DNA of 40,016 nucleotides from JBLRWS01 sp047921075 (GTDB lineage Bacteria > Bacteroidota > Rhodothermia > Balneolales > Balneolaceae): NCBI GenBank assembly GCA_047921075.1, contig JBLRWS010000020.1:1-40016 (forward strand), read 5' to 3'. Shown in pieces: positions 8,389-17,191 of this stretch. A program made the position numbers and the translations under genes. The notes beneath the pieces are model-generated. The model saw only the letters and a program-made list of their open reading frames with translations, did no database searches and was not told where the DNA came from. How positions within the stretch are numbered: position 1 is the first letter of the stretch; each line of letters opens with the position of its first letter.

Positions 8389-9624
8389 TTATTCATTGCC
8401 AAGGGGGAGCTGTACCACGCTCCCCTCTCTGGCTAATGCAAGCTGCAAAAATCCATTCGAATAATTCTTTTGCAGATCCTTGGCTACTTTTCGCAATGTT
8501 TGATCGTTGTCATCCACATCGTGATGTGTAAGAAGCAACCGTTTTACACCATTCGCTTTGGCTATTTCTGTTACATGTTCCCGGGCAGAGTGCCCCCAGC
8601 CAACCCTCTCTTTGTACAGCCGTTTCGAAAACTGTGCATCGTGAATGAGCAGGTCGCATCCGCTTATAAAGTCTTCAAACCGTTCTAAGAAGCGAAGCGG
8701 CGACGGTTCCAGTGGCAATTCATTGTCCGGTGCATAGATAATGGTATAACCGTTTGTCTGGAATCGGTACATCGCTGTTTTTGTCGGGTGATTCGCCACC
8801 ATATAATCTACCTTGTAATGCCCGAAGTCCATGGGCTGCTCCTTCTGCGTCTGGTAGTGCAGTTCGGCACTCAGCATATCCAGGGTAACCGGGAAAAATG
8901 TTTTGGTAAGATGGCCGGCTAAAATGTCTTCCGCCCCGCCGCGATATTGTTGTGGCATTCGGATCGTGAACCGGTTCTTCCCCGAATAAAAAGGTTTGAA
9001 AAAGGGAAACCCCTGTATATGATCCCAATGCGGATGGGTAATAAATACATTACCCGTAAGTTTCTCCCTGGCATAGAGGTCGAGATAATTACCAAGATTC
9101 CGAATACCCGTTCCGGAATCCAAAATCAGTAGTTCGGTCATGCCCGGTATCTGAATCTGCACACAACTTGTATTTCCGCCAACGTGCATATTCTCGCTGT
9201 TTGCGCACGGCGTGGAGCCGCGCACTCCCCAAAATTTTACATAGATCGATTGACGCGTATTGCGTTCAATAAAAGCTGTTACGTCGTTTTGAGCGGTTTC
9301 CCACTGAAAGCAGTGCAGGTTGCAAACGGTTTCGGCAATGGCCTGTTCGGCTTCTTGTGCATCATCCGAAATAACGGCCAACGGCACGTACCGCATTCCG
9401 GGAATAGAAGAGAGAAGGGATTCGAGCCGGCGCACAGAGCGGTTAAGGTACGATTGGTCGGCAACAATCATCACCGGCACCGATTTGGTAAGGTACGCGG
9501 CCAACTGCTCGAGATGGTCGATAGGCGTCCATTCAACAGGGCGGTGTGGAACCATCGCATGCAGCTGTTCTACATACGATGATGATCCTATATACAATGC
9601 CTTTTGATGTTCTACGGGACTCAA
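8389..9624 (-). CDS. MBL-fold hydrolase with N-terminal receiver-like domain
   Basis: The 411-residue protein has two parts. Residues 1 to about 125 resemble a degenerate response-regulator receiver (KALYIGSSSY, then VPVMIVADQSY, then YVPLAVISDDAQEAEQA), but the usual paired acidic residues are not clear. Residues about 127-405 are a metallo-beta-lactamase fold of the WGVRGSTP subgroup related to cyclic-nucleotide phosphodiesterases and RNase Z, with the metal motif HPHWDH at 197-202, a downstream Asp (APDNE), and HDAQFS, WGHS and LLLTHHD late in the domain. The start appears to be TTG; no in-frame ATG exists between the preceding stop and this codon. It follows the DUF349 gene by 36 bases and is probably co-transcribed. 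The substrate is unknown; a phosphodiester is likely from the family. Confidence 0.8.
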   Translation of the reverse strand: MSPVEHQKALYIGSSSYVEQLHAMVPHRPVEWTPIDHLEQLAAYLTKSVPVMIVADQSYLNRSVRRLESLLSSIPGMRYVPLAVISDDAQEAEQAIAETVCNLHCFQWETAQNDVTAFIERNTRQSIYVKFWGVRGSTPCANSENMHVGGNTSCVQIQIPGMTELLILDSGTGIRNLGNYLDLYAREKLTGNVFITHPHWDHIQGFPFFKPFYSGKNRFTIRMPQQYRGGAEDILAGHLTKTFFPVTLDMLSAELHYQTQKEQPMDFGHYKVDYMVANHPTKTAMYRFQTNGYTIIYAPDNELPLEPSPLRFLERFEDFISGCDLLIHDAQFSKRLYKERVGWGHSAREHVTEIAKANGVKRLLLTHHDVDDNDQTLRKVAKDLQKNYSNGFLQLALAREGSVVQLPLGNE

Positions 9625-9660
9625 AAGATACGATTTGTTATGAGCACATAAGCCTTCAGG

Positions 9661-11859
9661 CTATTCTTTTCCTATCAGATCAATCTGTTTTTCGACCTCT
9701 GCCAGACGCGCTTCTTTTTTGGCAATGTCTGATTCTAAATTATCAATATTTTTCTTCGCCTCGTCCAGCAGCGGACTACTCGAACCGGAAGGTTTGAAAT
9801 AACTGAGTGACTCTTTTTTCTGAATCAGTTCGCTCTCCATACCGGAAATCTGTTTGCTCAGCTTTCGGGCTTCCGATTTTAACTTTCGAATATCGGAAAG
9901 ATCGCTTGAGCTCAGGTGGTCTACATTCTCGCGGCCTACAATGTCCACGGCCGCCTTGGCATCGCGGAATCGGCCATAAATCACATCACACACCTCGCGA
10001 TACTCTTTCCAGAGGCGGTTCTTGTGCTTGATGGGAACATACCCCGCTTTTTTAAACTCGTCCTGCAGCGGTTTGGCCAGCTCAACGGCTTTGATCGGAT
10101 CGTCGTGATCGCGCAGTGCCCGCAGTTGGTCCATCACCTCTTCTTTCTCTTTGAGGTTATCTTTCCGCTCTTCTTTAATCTCTTTAAAATGGTCGCGCCG
10201 GCGATCGTAAAAATGATCCATCGCGCCTTTAAACTTCTTCCAGATCTTGCCCGACTTCCGTTTGGGAACCGGGCCGGCCTGTTTCCATTTGTTCATCAAC
10301 GCCTGCAGCTTTTGATGGGTGCTGTCCCACTCTTCCGAATCCTTTAACGCTTCGGCTTCTTCGATCAATTTCAGCTTTGCTTCCAGGTTTTCCTGCTCCT
10401 GATCACGCAGCTCATCAATATGATCCGACTTCATGTCATTGAAAGCATCCGTGGCCTGTTTGAAGCGCGTCCAGAGTTCGTTTTCTTCTTTTTGAGGCAG
10501 GTTCCCCACTTTTTTCCAGCGGCGGTGCAATTTGTTTACATCGCGAGCGGCCTGTGCCAGATCGTCGGCATCCACCAATGCTTCCGCCTCGTCAATCAGT
10601 TTCTTCTTTTTGGTAAGAAATACCTCAATCTGGTTGCGGTAATTCTTATCGTGTTTGAACCGCATCGAGTGGAACGTATCCTGCGCGGCGTGGTATTTTT
10701 CCCAAACCTCCTGGTTTTTCTCCGCCGGCACCTTGCCGATTTTACGAAACTGCCGCGCCAGCTGCTCAAACTCTTTCTCAAGTTCCTCCCAATCGGACGA
10801 TTCCGACAGCGTAGCCGTAAAGCGATCCATTTTTTCGAGAATCACCAGCTTGCCGGTCAGGTTATCCTCTTCCTGTTGCTTGCGCTTTACCATCCGTTCA
10901 ACCTTGTGCTCTTCGAAGGTATCAAGCAGCGATTGGAACCGGTTATCGAGCACCTCTTGCTGATCGGCCGGTATAGGCTTTACTCTTTCCCACTGCCCTT
11001 TCAGCCGCGACACATCTTTCGTGTGGGTCCACTTCTCCTCCTCTATGAGTGCCGCCAACTCTTTAAGAAGATCCTTTTTCTTTTCGAGGTTTTCCTGTTT
11101 TTGCTTGTTCAGCTCCTCGTAATGCGCTTTGCGGCGCTCTTCAAACGTTTTACGCAGAGAATCAATCTCTTCACGAAGAGCAGAAATATCAACATCTTCA
11201 GGGTCCGGGCCTTCCCCCCATTTCATGTCAATTACATCAAACTCCTGCGATACATACTGCCAGTCGTTGTTGTCTGAAATTTTTCGTGCCTTTTCGGCCA
11301 GCTCTTCATAATACCCCAACACAGACGGCTCCGGCTCCTCCATTTCCGAGGATTCCGGTTCGGCATCTTTTTCGTCCTCCGGCTCTTCCTGTTGATTGGC
11401 GGTGTCGGGTGCACTTTTTTCTTCCTCTGTAGCGCGTTCGCTTTTGTCCTCACCATCGGCATCCCCGGAAGCGGGCTCCGGATCTGTCAATTTCTCTTTC
11501 AACGCCTCTCCCGCAGTGCGAACCGAATTCAACAAGGCATCAAAATCGCCGATGGCTTCCGCTTCCCTCAGCTCGCTTAGCAGCTGTTGGATAGCGGCGT
11601 CTGCTTCCTCGGCAGAAGCCGGCACATTTTCTTCCAGGGTTTCGAGGGTTGATTTTACCTTCTCCTCGAGCTGTTGGAAAGCCTCTTCCAGTTGCTTAAC
11701 CGTTTCCTGAACCGTGTCCGGGTCGGCTTCAGCTATGGTTCGTTCGTTGAACCATTGGTTCTCTTTAAGGATTACAGCCCCTTCGGGGGTTACATAGAAA
11801 AAAGGGCTGTCAAACAGTGTATCTGTTGCGGTTTCGGAGGTTTTGTTTTCTTCAGACAA
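9661..11859 (-). CDS. Multi-DUF349 domain protein with acidic N-terminal extension
   Basis: The 732-residue protein has an N-terminal 210 residues very rich in Glu, Asp, Ser and Ala, with low complexity between about 115 and 170. This is followed by at least five DUF349 repeats, each a three-helix bundle with the pattern WxxxxxVxxLxxxWKxxGxVPxxxxxxLWxxFxxAxDxFxxxR. The C-terminal 90 residues are coiled coil (KQISGMESELIQKKESL, then AKKEARLAEVEKQIDLI). The protein is expected to be cytoplasmic. DUF349 proteins are widespread in Bacteroidota and also occur in Actinobacteria; the biochemical role is not established. The start is TTG, since the preceding in-frame codons contain no ATG and a stop lies close upstream. 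It heads an operon with the MBL-fold gene. Confidence 0.85.
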   Translation of the reverse strand: MSEENKTSETATDTLFDSPFFYVTPEGAVILKENQWFNERTIAEADPDTVQETVKQLEEAFQQLEEKVKSTLETLEENVPASAEEADAAIQQLLSELREAEAIGDFDALLNSVRTAGEALKEKLTDPEPASGDADGEDKSERATEEEKSAPDTANQQEEPEDEKDAEPESSEMEEPEPSVLGYYEELAEKARKISDNNDWQYVSQEFDVIDMKWGEGPDPEDVDISALREEIDSLRKTFEERRKAHYEELNKQKQENLEKKKDLLKELAALIEEEKWTHTKDVSRLKGQWERVKPIPADQQEVLDNRFQSLLDTFEEHKVERMVKRKQQEEDNLTGKLVILEKMDRFTATLSESSDWEELEKEFEQLARQFRKIGKVPAEKNQEVWEKYHAAQDTFHSMRFKHDKNYRNQIEVFLTKKKKLIDEAEALVDADDLAQAARDVNKLHRRWKKVGNLPQKEENELWTRFKQATDAFNDMKSDHIDELRDQEQENLEAKLKLIEEAEALKDSEEWDSTHQKLQALMNKWKQAGPVPKRKSGKIWKKFKGAMDHFYDRRRDHFKEIKEERKDNLKEKEEVMDQLRALRDHDDPIKAVELAKPLQDEFKKAGYVPIKHKNRLWKEYREVCDVIYGRFRDAKAAVDIVGRENVDHLSSSDLSDIRKLKSEARKLSKQISGMESELIQKKESLSYFKPSGSSSPLLDEAKKNIDNLESDIAKKEARLAEVEKQIDLIGKE

Positions 11860-11984
11860 AATGGATACGTCTTTTAGTTGCTCTTAACGGCAGAATGCCT
11901 TCAAATGGTGTGAACCCGAAGTTTAACCAACCTAAAGAAGGGAAACAACCGAAACAACCAAATACACGATGTATGGCATTCTGC

Positions 11985-12009
11985 AAAAAGGCCGCATGCT
12001 GCGGCCTTT
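11985..12009 (-). terminator. Intrinsic terminator of the MscS channel gene
   Basis: AAAGGCCGCA and TGCGGCCTTT form a 10-base-pair stem around a 3-base loop. On the minus strand the stem runs into a T-tract of five bases. It lies 33 bases past the mscS-type stop codon, in the 183-base gap before the DUF349 gene start; I see no further feature in that gap. Confidence 0.85.
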
Positions 12010-12042
12010 CTACACGTTTCCAAACCGGCCATCGTTTCTCAT

Positions 12043-12867
12043 TCAGCTCTTTTGAAACAGATGCACATCGCGCTGCGGAAATGGAATGCTGACTCCGTTG
12101 GCGTCAAACTTCTCCTTCACCCGTTTGGTAACGGCATAACGAAGCGGCCATACATTTTCGCGCCTTGCCCAGGGGCGTACATTAATATCTACCGAACTAT
12201 CGCCCAGGTTCGACACTGCAATAAGCGGTTCCGGTTCTGTTAGCACACGCTCATCCTCATCCAGCACCTCTTTAATTAACGCTATAGCTTTGTCCATATC
12301 ATCGCCATATCCGATACCGAAAACCATATCCACACGGCGCGTTTCGAACCTGTTCAGGTTTTGAATTTCGGTGCCCCACACTTTTGAGTTCGGCATCGAA
12401 ATCCCGATGTTATCGAAGGAGTGCATCTCTGTGGTAAAAAGGCCTATTTCATCAACCACACCCATCGTGCCGCCAATGTTTACCGCTTCTCCCACTTTAA
12501 AGGGGCGAATAATGAGCAGCATCACACCCGCCGCCACATTGCTTAGTGTACCCTGCAGCGCCAGGCCAACCGCAAGTGCCGAAGCACCCAGTACTGCCAC
12601 AATGCTGGTTGTGTCGATTCCAAACTGGCCAATAACCGCGAGCAGCGTAACAATAATGATGAAAATTTTGGTTGTCTTGGCCAGGATCGGCACAAGGGTG
12701 TCATCCACACTATCTGCACCCGATGCGCGCTGCTGCACTTTTTTGGCTGCCCATCCGGCCACAATCCAACCGGCAATTAAAATAACGATGGCACCAATTA
12801 CATTCACACCATACTCTACGGCCAGGGCGCCATATTCGTCCAAATATTCATTAAAAGATTCATCCAT
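12043..12867 (-). CDS. mscS: Small-conductance mechanosensitive channel, MscS family
   Basis: The 274-residue protein has the length of the E. coli MscS core. A membrane segment at about 20-40 (NVIGAIVILIAGWIVAGW), a second at about 70-88 and the pore-lining TM3 at about 90-120, rich in Gly and Ala (GASALAVGLALQGTLSNVAAG), are followed by the beta domain (RPFKVGEAVNIGG) and the alpha/beta vestibule, ending with the family hallmark IPFPQRDVHL. It opens under membrane tension to release solutes during hypo-osmotic shock. It starts with ATG and is flanked by its own downstream terminator and by the Dps-side terminator upstream, so it is monocistronic. The symbol is used in the family sense. Confidence 0.9.
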   Translation of the reverse strand: MDESFNEYLDEYGALAVEYGVNVIGAIVILIAGWIVAGWAAKKVQQRASGADSVDDTLVPILAKTTKIFIIIVTLLAVIGQFGIDTTSIVAVLGASALAVGLALQGTLSNVAAGVMLLIIRPFKVGEAVNIGGTMGVVDEIGLFTTEMHSFDNIGISMPNSKVWGTEIQNLNRFETRRVDMVFGIGYGDDMDKAIALIKEVLDEDERVLTEPEPLIAVSNLGDSSVDINVRPWARRENVWPLRYAVTKRVKEKFDANGVSIPFPQRDVHLFQKS

Positions 12868-12907
12868 AGTATCTCTGTTGTACGTTCAGTTTTACGGTTT
12901 CCGGTAT

Positions 12908-12940
12908 AAAAAAAGTCCGGCGGTTACTGCCGGACTTTTT
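12908..12940. terminator. Bidirectional-looking terminator downstream of dps
   Basis: AAAAAGTCCGGC and GCCGGACTTTTT form a perfect 12-base-pair stem with a 7-base loop. It has A- and T-runs on both sides, so it can work in either direction. On the minus strand it terminates dps (stop at 12962) before the mscS start. Confidence 0.9.
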
Positions 12941-12961
12941 CGTACTTCACATGGTGATGGG

Positions 12962-13462
12962 TTACTCCAAATGGCTTCGAAGCATCCAGGCTGTCTTGGA
13001 ATGAACATGCAGCCGTTGGGTGAGCAGATCGATACTGGCTTCGTCGTCCGCTTCCTCGCATGCCGGGAGTGCTTCACGGGCGGTGCGAAGAATGGTCTCG
13101 TTATCGATGGCCAGCCGACGAACCATATCCAGCGCATTTGGGAGTTTGGTATCCTCTTTGATGCTCGTCAGTTCGTTGTACTCCAAAAACGAACCGGGAG
13201 CACGATGGCCCAACGCCCGGATGCGCTCTGCAATTACATCGATCGCTTCGGCAAGCTCAGTATACTGCTGTTCAAACTGTTCATGCAGCGAATGAAACAA
13301 CTCTCCCGTTACATTCCAGTGGTAGTTGTGCGTTTTCAGGTATACCATGTAGCTATCGGCCAATACCCGGGAGAGCCCTTTTGCAATGGCTTCTCTGTGC
13401 TCACCCGATATGCCGATGTTAATTTCCAGGTCTTTTGTATGATTTACAGTTGCTTTTGCCAT
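12962..13462 (-). CDS. dps: Dps-family ferritin-like DNA-protection protein
   Basis: The 166-residue length is standard. The ferroxidase ligands are in place: YLKTHNYHWNVTG (His48), then FHSLHEQFEQQYTELAEAIDVIAERI, which holds the second His and the Asp/Glu ligands that complete the site at the dimer interface. RALGHRAPGSF follows as in typical Dps. It should assemble into a dodecamer that oxidises iron with hydrogen peroxide and shields DNA. The N-terminus (MAKATVNHTKDLEIN) has few lysines, so DNA binding through the tail is uncertain. The gene is monocistronic, with a strong terminator 21 bases past the stop and a 237-base upstream gap that holds a palindromic repeat. Confidence 0.92.
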   Translation of the reverse strand: MAKATVNHTKDLEINIGISGEHREAIAKGLSRVLADSYMVYLKTHNYHWNVTGELFHSLHEQFEQQYTELAEAIDVIAERIRALGHRAPGSFLEYNELTSIKEDTKLPNALDMVRRLAIDNETILRTAREALPACEEADDEASIDLLTQRLHVHSKTAWMLRSHLE

Positions 13463-13553
13463 AATTGTGATTTTTTGGATTTATCGGTTTCCCATTATCA
13501 CAAAAATTCGAGGTAAATCATTCCATTCCCACCGTTTACCGGGCGGCCACTAC

Positions 13554-13697
13554 GCGAAGGCTTTGCAAAACCTGTTCGCTGTTTAGATTTCGAATTCTTG
13601 AGGTCACATAGATGTCCCGCTCGGCCAGGAGATCCCGCACTTGTCTCGAACCCTTTCGGGGTGCGGGATGACCATTCCTCAGAGGTTTTGCAAGGCG
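13554..13697. repeat. Palindromic intergenic repeat element
   Basis: In the 237-base gap between dps and the small hypothetical gene, GGCTTTGCAAAACCT (13559-13573) faces an imperfect inverted copy, AGGTTTTGCAAGG (13683-13695). Nested inside is a 9-base-pair hairpin, ATCCCGCAC (13632-13640) with GTGCGGGAT (13661-13669). No credible coding frame crosses it. The nested dyads and lack of a T-tract suggest a REP- or MITE-like interspersed unit rather than a terminator. Whether it recurs in the genome cannot be seen from this window. Confidence 0.55.
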
Positions 13698-13699
13698 AC

Positions 13700-14050
13700 C
13701 TACGCCACTATATCGTGTACGTCTTTTAGAATGGCGCGCGCATGCTTGTCGTTTTTCTGCATCACCCGATGCTGTAAATTGGTGACAATATCGGGTTCTG
13801 CCCGTTCAAACGCTTCCTCTTTGGCCTCTTCGGTTGTGCCGGTTCGTACCAGCTCAAAAATATCATCGGCGCGGACGATGCTGTACAGTTTGTCCTCGTT
13901 GAACGCGTGAGAGCGGTACTCCTCAAATTTTTTAAACAGCTCCGGAAATTCGTTACTGTTATCCGCCCGGTCGATAATTTCGACATCGCTTGCCCCTTCA
14001 GCACTCAGGGGTATTTTACAGAGGTAATAAAACTTTTGTTTATAGATCAT
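13700..14050 (-). CDS. Hypothetical cytoplasmic protein, 116 residues
   Basis: This small protein has no signal peptide or membrane segment. It is rich in charged residues (EEAKEEAFERAEPDIVTNLQHR) and appears mostly helical after an N-terminal strand (MIYKQKFYYLCKIPL). I do not recognise the family. The coding call rests on a good ribosome-binding site (AAGGA, six bases before the ATG), amphipathic helical periodicity and its place 64 bases after sixA on the same strand, where it may be the last gene of the peroxiredoxin-topA-sixA unit. No function can be assigned. Confidence 0.6.
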   Translation of the reverse strand: MIYKQKFYYLCKIPLSAEGASDVEIIDRADNSNEFPELFKKFEEYRSHAFNEDKLYSIVRADDIFELVRTGTTEEAKEEAFERAEPDIVTNLQHRVMQKNDKHARAILKDVHDIVA

Positions 14051-14114
14051 ACAGTTCCTTCATTTTGGTTTTGTGCAATATACCATTTTAGCCGTAAGCA
14101 GATCAACAAAGGTA

Positions 14115-14615
14115 TTATGCCGAGAGGCTTTTGGGCTTCATAAACCAGGCAAAGTGCAGCTGATCGGGAACAACCTTACTCCAGGTTTCGGCTTCTGTTC
14201 GAAAACACGCGGCCGCGGCCGTGGAAACAGTATCACGAAACGAGGCGCCCGCCAGTGCCCGAATCACCTGCTCCGTCATGGGATTATGGCCGATCACTAA
14301 TAGGGTCTCCGCTGCTTCGGAGGCTTCCCGGATGGATTGCAGATACGCATCGCTGCCTTCAAAATAGAGCGAGGGCTCGTACCGGATAATATCATCCGGC
14401 AAGTTGAGTTCGCGGCAGATCAACTGACATGTTTGCCTGGTACGCTGTGCCGGCGAGCAGAATATTTGCTCCGGTATGGTATACTGCTCTTTCAGAAAAC
14501 GTGCCATAGCCGGTGCATCGCGTTTGCCACGGCTGTTCAGCGGGCGTTCATGGTCTTCCAGCTCACCGTTCTCCCACGAGCTTTTGGCATGCCTCATAAA
14601 TAATACGTTTTTCAT
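14115..14615 (-). CDS. sixA: SixA-type phosphohistidine phosphatase
   Basis: The 166-residue protein is a compact histidine-phosphatase-superfamily member. The RHG-like motif is MRHAKSSW with the nucleophile His9, followed by ERPLNSRGKRDA, SPAQRTRQTC, and LVIGHNPMTEQV containing the second catalytic His. This order and the short length match SixA, which removes phosphate from histidine phosphotransfer proteins; other small-substrate roles are possible. It lies 21 bases after topA on the same strand and is likely co-transcribed. The cognate phosphotransfer protein is not in this window. Confidence 0.85.
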   Translation of the reverse strand: MKNVLFMRHAKSSWENGELEDHERPLNSRGKRDAPAMARFLKEQYTIPEQIFCSPAQRTRQTCQLICRELNLPDDIIRYEPSLYFEGSDAYLQSIREASEAAETLLVIGHNPMTEQVIRALAGASFRDTVSTAAAACFRTEAETWSKVVPDQLHFAWFMKPKSLSA

Positions 14616-14636
14616 CTGATACTCTCCTTTTCATGA

Positions 14637-17189
14637 TTATTTTTTTCCTTTTTCGTCGATCACGCGAACCGCGTCGGCCATCGTCACTTTTTCAGGCTCC
14701 ATGTCATTCGGCAACGACACATTTTTCTTGCCGTACTTCAGGTAGGGCCCATATCGGCCGGTCATCACTTTGATGGGCTGATCGGTTTCGGGGTGGTTGC
14801 CCAGATCCTGAATGGCAGAGCTGCCCCGCTTGCCCTGTTTTTTCATCTTCAGCAACTCCACAGCCCGATCAAGTTCTATGTCGAGCACATTATCCTCTTT
14901 CCGCAAAGAGGCAAAGGTGCCGTCGTGAACAACAAAGGGCCCATACCGCCCTACGCCGGCTTTCACAACGTTATCCGTCTCGGGGTGATTGCCGAGTGCA
15001 CGTGGCAGTTCCAGCAAGCGCAGCGCCAGGTTCAGATCCACATCTTCCGGGTTCATTCCTTTTAGCAGCGACACACGCTTCGGTTTCTTGTTGTCGTCCG
15101 ATACTTCGCCAATCTGTACGTAGGGTCCGTATCGGCCTGTAAGTACAAAGATATCCTCACCCGAATCGGGATCTTTGCCGAGAGAAACCGGCCCTTCTTT
15201 TTCTGTTTTTATAAGCTCTTCAAGCTTTGAAACAGAGAGATCAGCCGGATCCATATCGGCCGGCAGAGAGGTGGTTATCTCCTCCCCGTCTACTTCGGTT
15301 TTAACGTACGGGCCAAACCGTCCTACAAAAACCTTCATGCCGTTCAGGTTTTCGAGCGGAAGGTCGATCATACGCGCTTTTTGCGGATCGATGCGGTCTT
15401 CCCGCGTTTCTACTTTCTTTTTGAGCCCGTTATCTCCCAAATAATAATCGGACAGGTATTTCTGCGGATCGTCGTTGCCACTCGCAATCAGGTCGAGCCG
15501 CTTCTCCAGCTCTGATGTAAAATCACTATCCACTAAATCCGGAAAATGCTCTTCCAGCAGCCCGGTTACGGCAAACGCTGTAAAGGTAGGGATCAGTGTT
15601 TTGCCATCGCTCTTGGCGTAGCCCCGGTCCTGAATCGTGCTAATGATGGATGCGTAGGTACTTGGCCGGCCAACACCCCGTTTTTCGAGCTCGCGAACAA
15701 GCGTGGCTTCTGTGTAGCGGGCAGGTGGTTTGGTTTCGTGGCTGATCGACTCCAGCTTATGCATAACGGCGCGATCGGACTCCTGTAGGGATGGCAGGAA
15801 TTTTTCCTGATTTTCGAGCTCCGCTTCCGGATCATCACTGCCCTCTACATACGCCCGGAAAAATCCGGGAAAGAGAATTTTTTTACCGCTTGTTTTAAAA
15901 TCGGCTCGTGTATCACCCTCTTCTGCGGTGATGGTTACATTGGTAAATTCCAGTTCGGCTTCCGCCATTTGCGTAGAAACCGTACGCTTCCAAATCAGAT
16001 CGTACAGTTTAAATTCGCGGCCGCTTAACCCCGTTTTTTCGGGATGGATAAAGGCAGAGCCGGACGGGCGAATAGCCTCGTGCGCCTCCTGTGCCCCTTT
16101 CGATTTTCCATAGTTGCGAACCCGCTCAAAAAGGTACTCTGCACCATACTGCTCTTCCACGGCATTCCTCGCGGCCGATATCGCCTGTTTGGAGAGATTG
16201 GCCGAGTCGGTTCTCATGTAGGTTATCAACCCGCGCTCGTACAATTTCTGAGCCACACTCATGGTATCGCGGGCCGACATCCCGAACTTTCGGTTCGCCT
16301 CTTGTTGTAGGGTTGAAGTAATAAAAGCCGGCGCAGGGCTTCGCTTCTGTATCTTCACCTCCACATTGGTCACCGACCAGGCTGCTTTTTCAAGGCGATC
16401 GCGCAGGGCCGATGCTTCTTTACCGTCGAGCAATACTACCTGATCCGGTTTTTTCAGTTTTCCGGTCTGCTCGTTAAAATCTTTGCCGCTGGCAAGGCGC
16501 TTGTCGTTCAGATGAGTTAAATCGGCAGTAAAATGGTCCCCTTTCCCGGCTGATTCTTTCGACAGCTCCGCTTTCAGATCGTAATAGGTACCGCTCTTAA
16601 AGCGCATACGCTCCCGTTCGCGTTGCACCAGAAACTCCACGGCTACCGATTGCACCCTACCGGCCGACAGCCCCGGCGATATTTTTTTCCAGAGCAAGGG
16701 CGATATGGTATACCCTGCCAGGCGGTCCAGTATGCGGCGGGTCTCCTGCGCATGAACCAGATTCATATCAATGTCCCGGAAATTTTCGAGTGCCTGCTCA
16801 ATCGCCTCTTTGGTAATTTCACGAAATACCATTCGCTTAACCGGTACTTTCGGCTTCAGCGCCTCTACCAGATGCCAGCTTATCGCCTCTCCCTCGCGAT
16901 CCTCGTCCGTTGCGAGTATCAATTCATCCGCATCTTTCAATTCCTTCTTCAGGCGGGTGATAATCTTCTTTTTATTGGCCGGTGTTACGTACAACGGCTC
17001 AAATCCATCCTCCACATTTATGCCAAGATTGGACCAGGACTCTTTTTTAAACTTTGCCGGAATCTCTTTTGCTGATGACGGCAAATCGCGAATGTGGCCC
17101 ATGGACGAGTCTACCGTGTACTCTTTCGGTAAAAACTTCTTGATGGTTTTTGTTTTTGTCGGAGATTCGACAATGACCAAATACTTCAT
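14637..17189 (-). CDS. topA: DNA topoisomerase I
   Basis: The 850-residue type IA topoisomerase relaxes negative supercoils. The Toprim domain begins at the N-terminus (YLVIVESPTKTKTIKKFL) with the acidic triad region ATDEDREGE (Asp95 and Asp97 bind magnesium). RVQSVAVEFLVQRERE and FITSTLQQEANRKFG are family blocks, and the catalytic Tyr324 is in GLITYMRTDS. In place of C4 zinc fingers, the last 280 residues hold about four Toprim C-terminal repeats, each with a GRYGPYVK-like core, as in Bacteroidota and some other phyla. The gene follows the peroxiredoxin gene by two bases, which indicates one transcript. Confidence 0.97.
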   Translation of the reverse strand: MKYLVIVESPTKTKTIKKFLPKEYTVDSSMGHIRDLPSSAKEIPAKFKKESWSNLGINVEDGFEPLYVTPANKKKIITRLKKELKDADELILATDEDREGEAISWHLVEALKPKVPVKRMVFREITKEAIEQALENFRDIDMNLVHAQETRRILDRLAGYTISPLLWKKISPGLSAGRVQSVAVEFLVQRERERMRFKSGTYYDLKAELSKESAGKGDHFTADLTHLNDKRLASGKDFNEQTGKLKKPDQVVLLDGKEASALRDRLEKAAWSVTNVEVKIQKRSPAPAFITSTLQQEANRKFGMSARDTMSVAQKLYERGLITYMRTDSANLSKQAISAARNAVEEQYGAEYLFERVRNYGKSKGAQEAHEAIRPSGSAFIHPEKTGLSGREFKLYDLIWKRTVSTQMAEAELEFTNVTITAEEGDTRADFKTSGKKILFPGFFRAYVEGSDDPEAELENQEKFLPSLQESDRAVMHKLESISHETKPPARYTEATLVRELEKRGVGRPSTYASIISTIQDRGYAKSDGKTLIPTFTAFAVTGLLEEHFPDLVDSDFTSELEKRLDLIASGNDDPQKYLSDYYLGDNGLKKKVETREDRIDPQKARMIDLPLENLNGMKVFVGRFGPYVKTEVDGEEITTSLPADMDPADLSVSKLEELIKTEKEGPVSLGKDPDSGEDIFVLTGRYGPYVQIGEVSDDNKKPKRVSLLKGMNPEDVDLNLALRLLELPRALGNHPETDNVVKAGVGRYGPFVVHDGTFASLRKEDNVLDIELDRAVELLKMKKQGKRGSSAIQDLGNHPETDQPIKVMTGRYGPYLKYGKKNVSLPNDMEPEKVTMADAVRVIDEKGKK

Positions 17190-17191
17190 AT

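Noticed and set aside
10420..11277. 285-codon plus-strand frame opposite the DUF349 gene
   Set aside because: It lies entirely antisense to well-supported DUF349 repeats; its hydrophobic composition mirrors the Glu/Lys-rich codons of the real gene.
12371..13516. 381-codon plus-strand frame spanning mscS and dps
   Set aside because: It crosses two confident genes and the terminator between them on the opposite strand; no recognisable domain is present.
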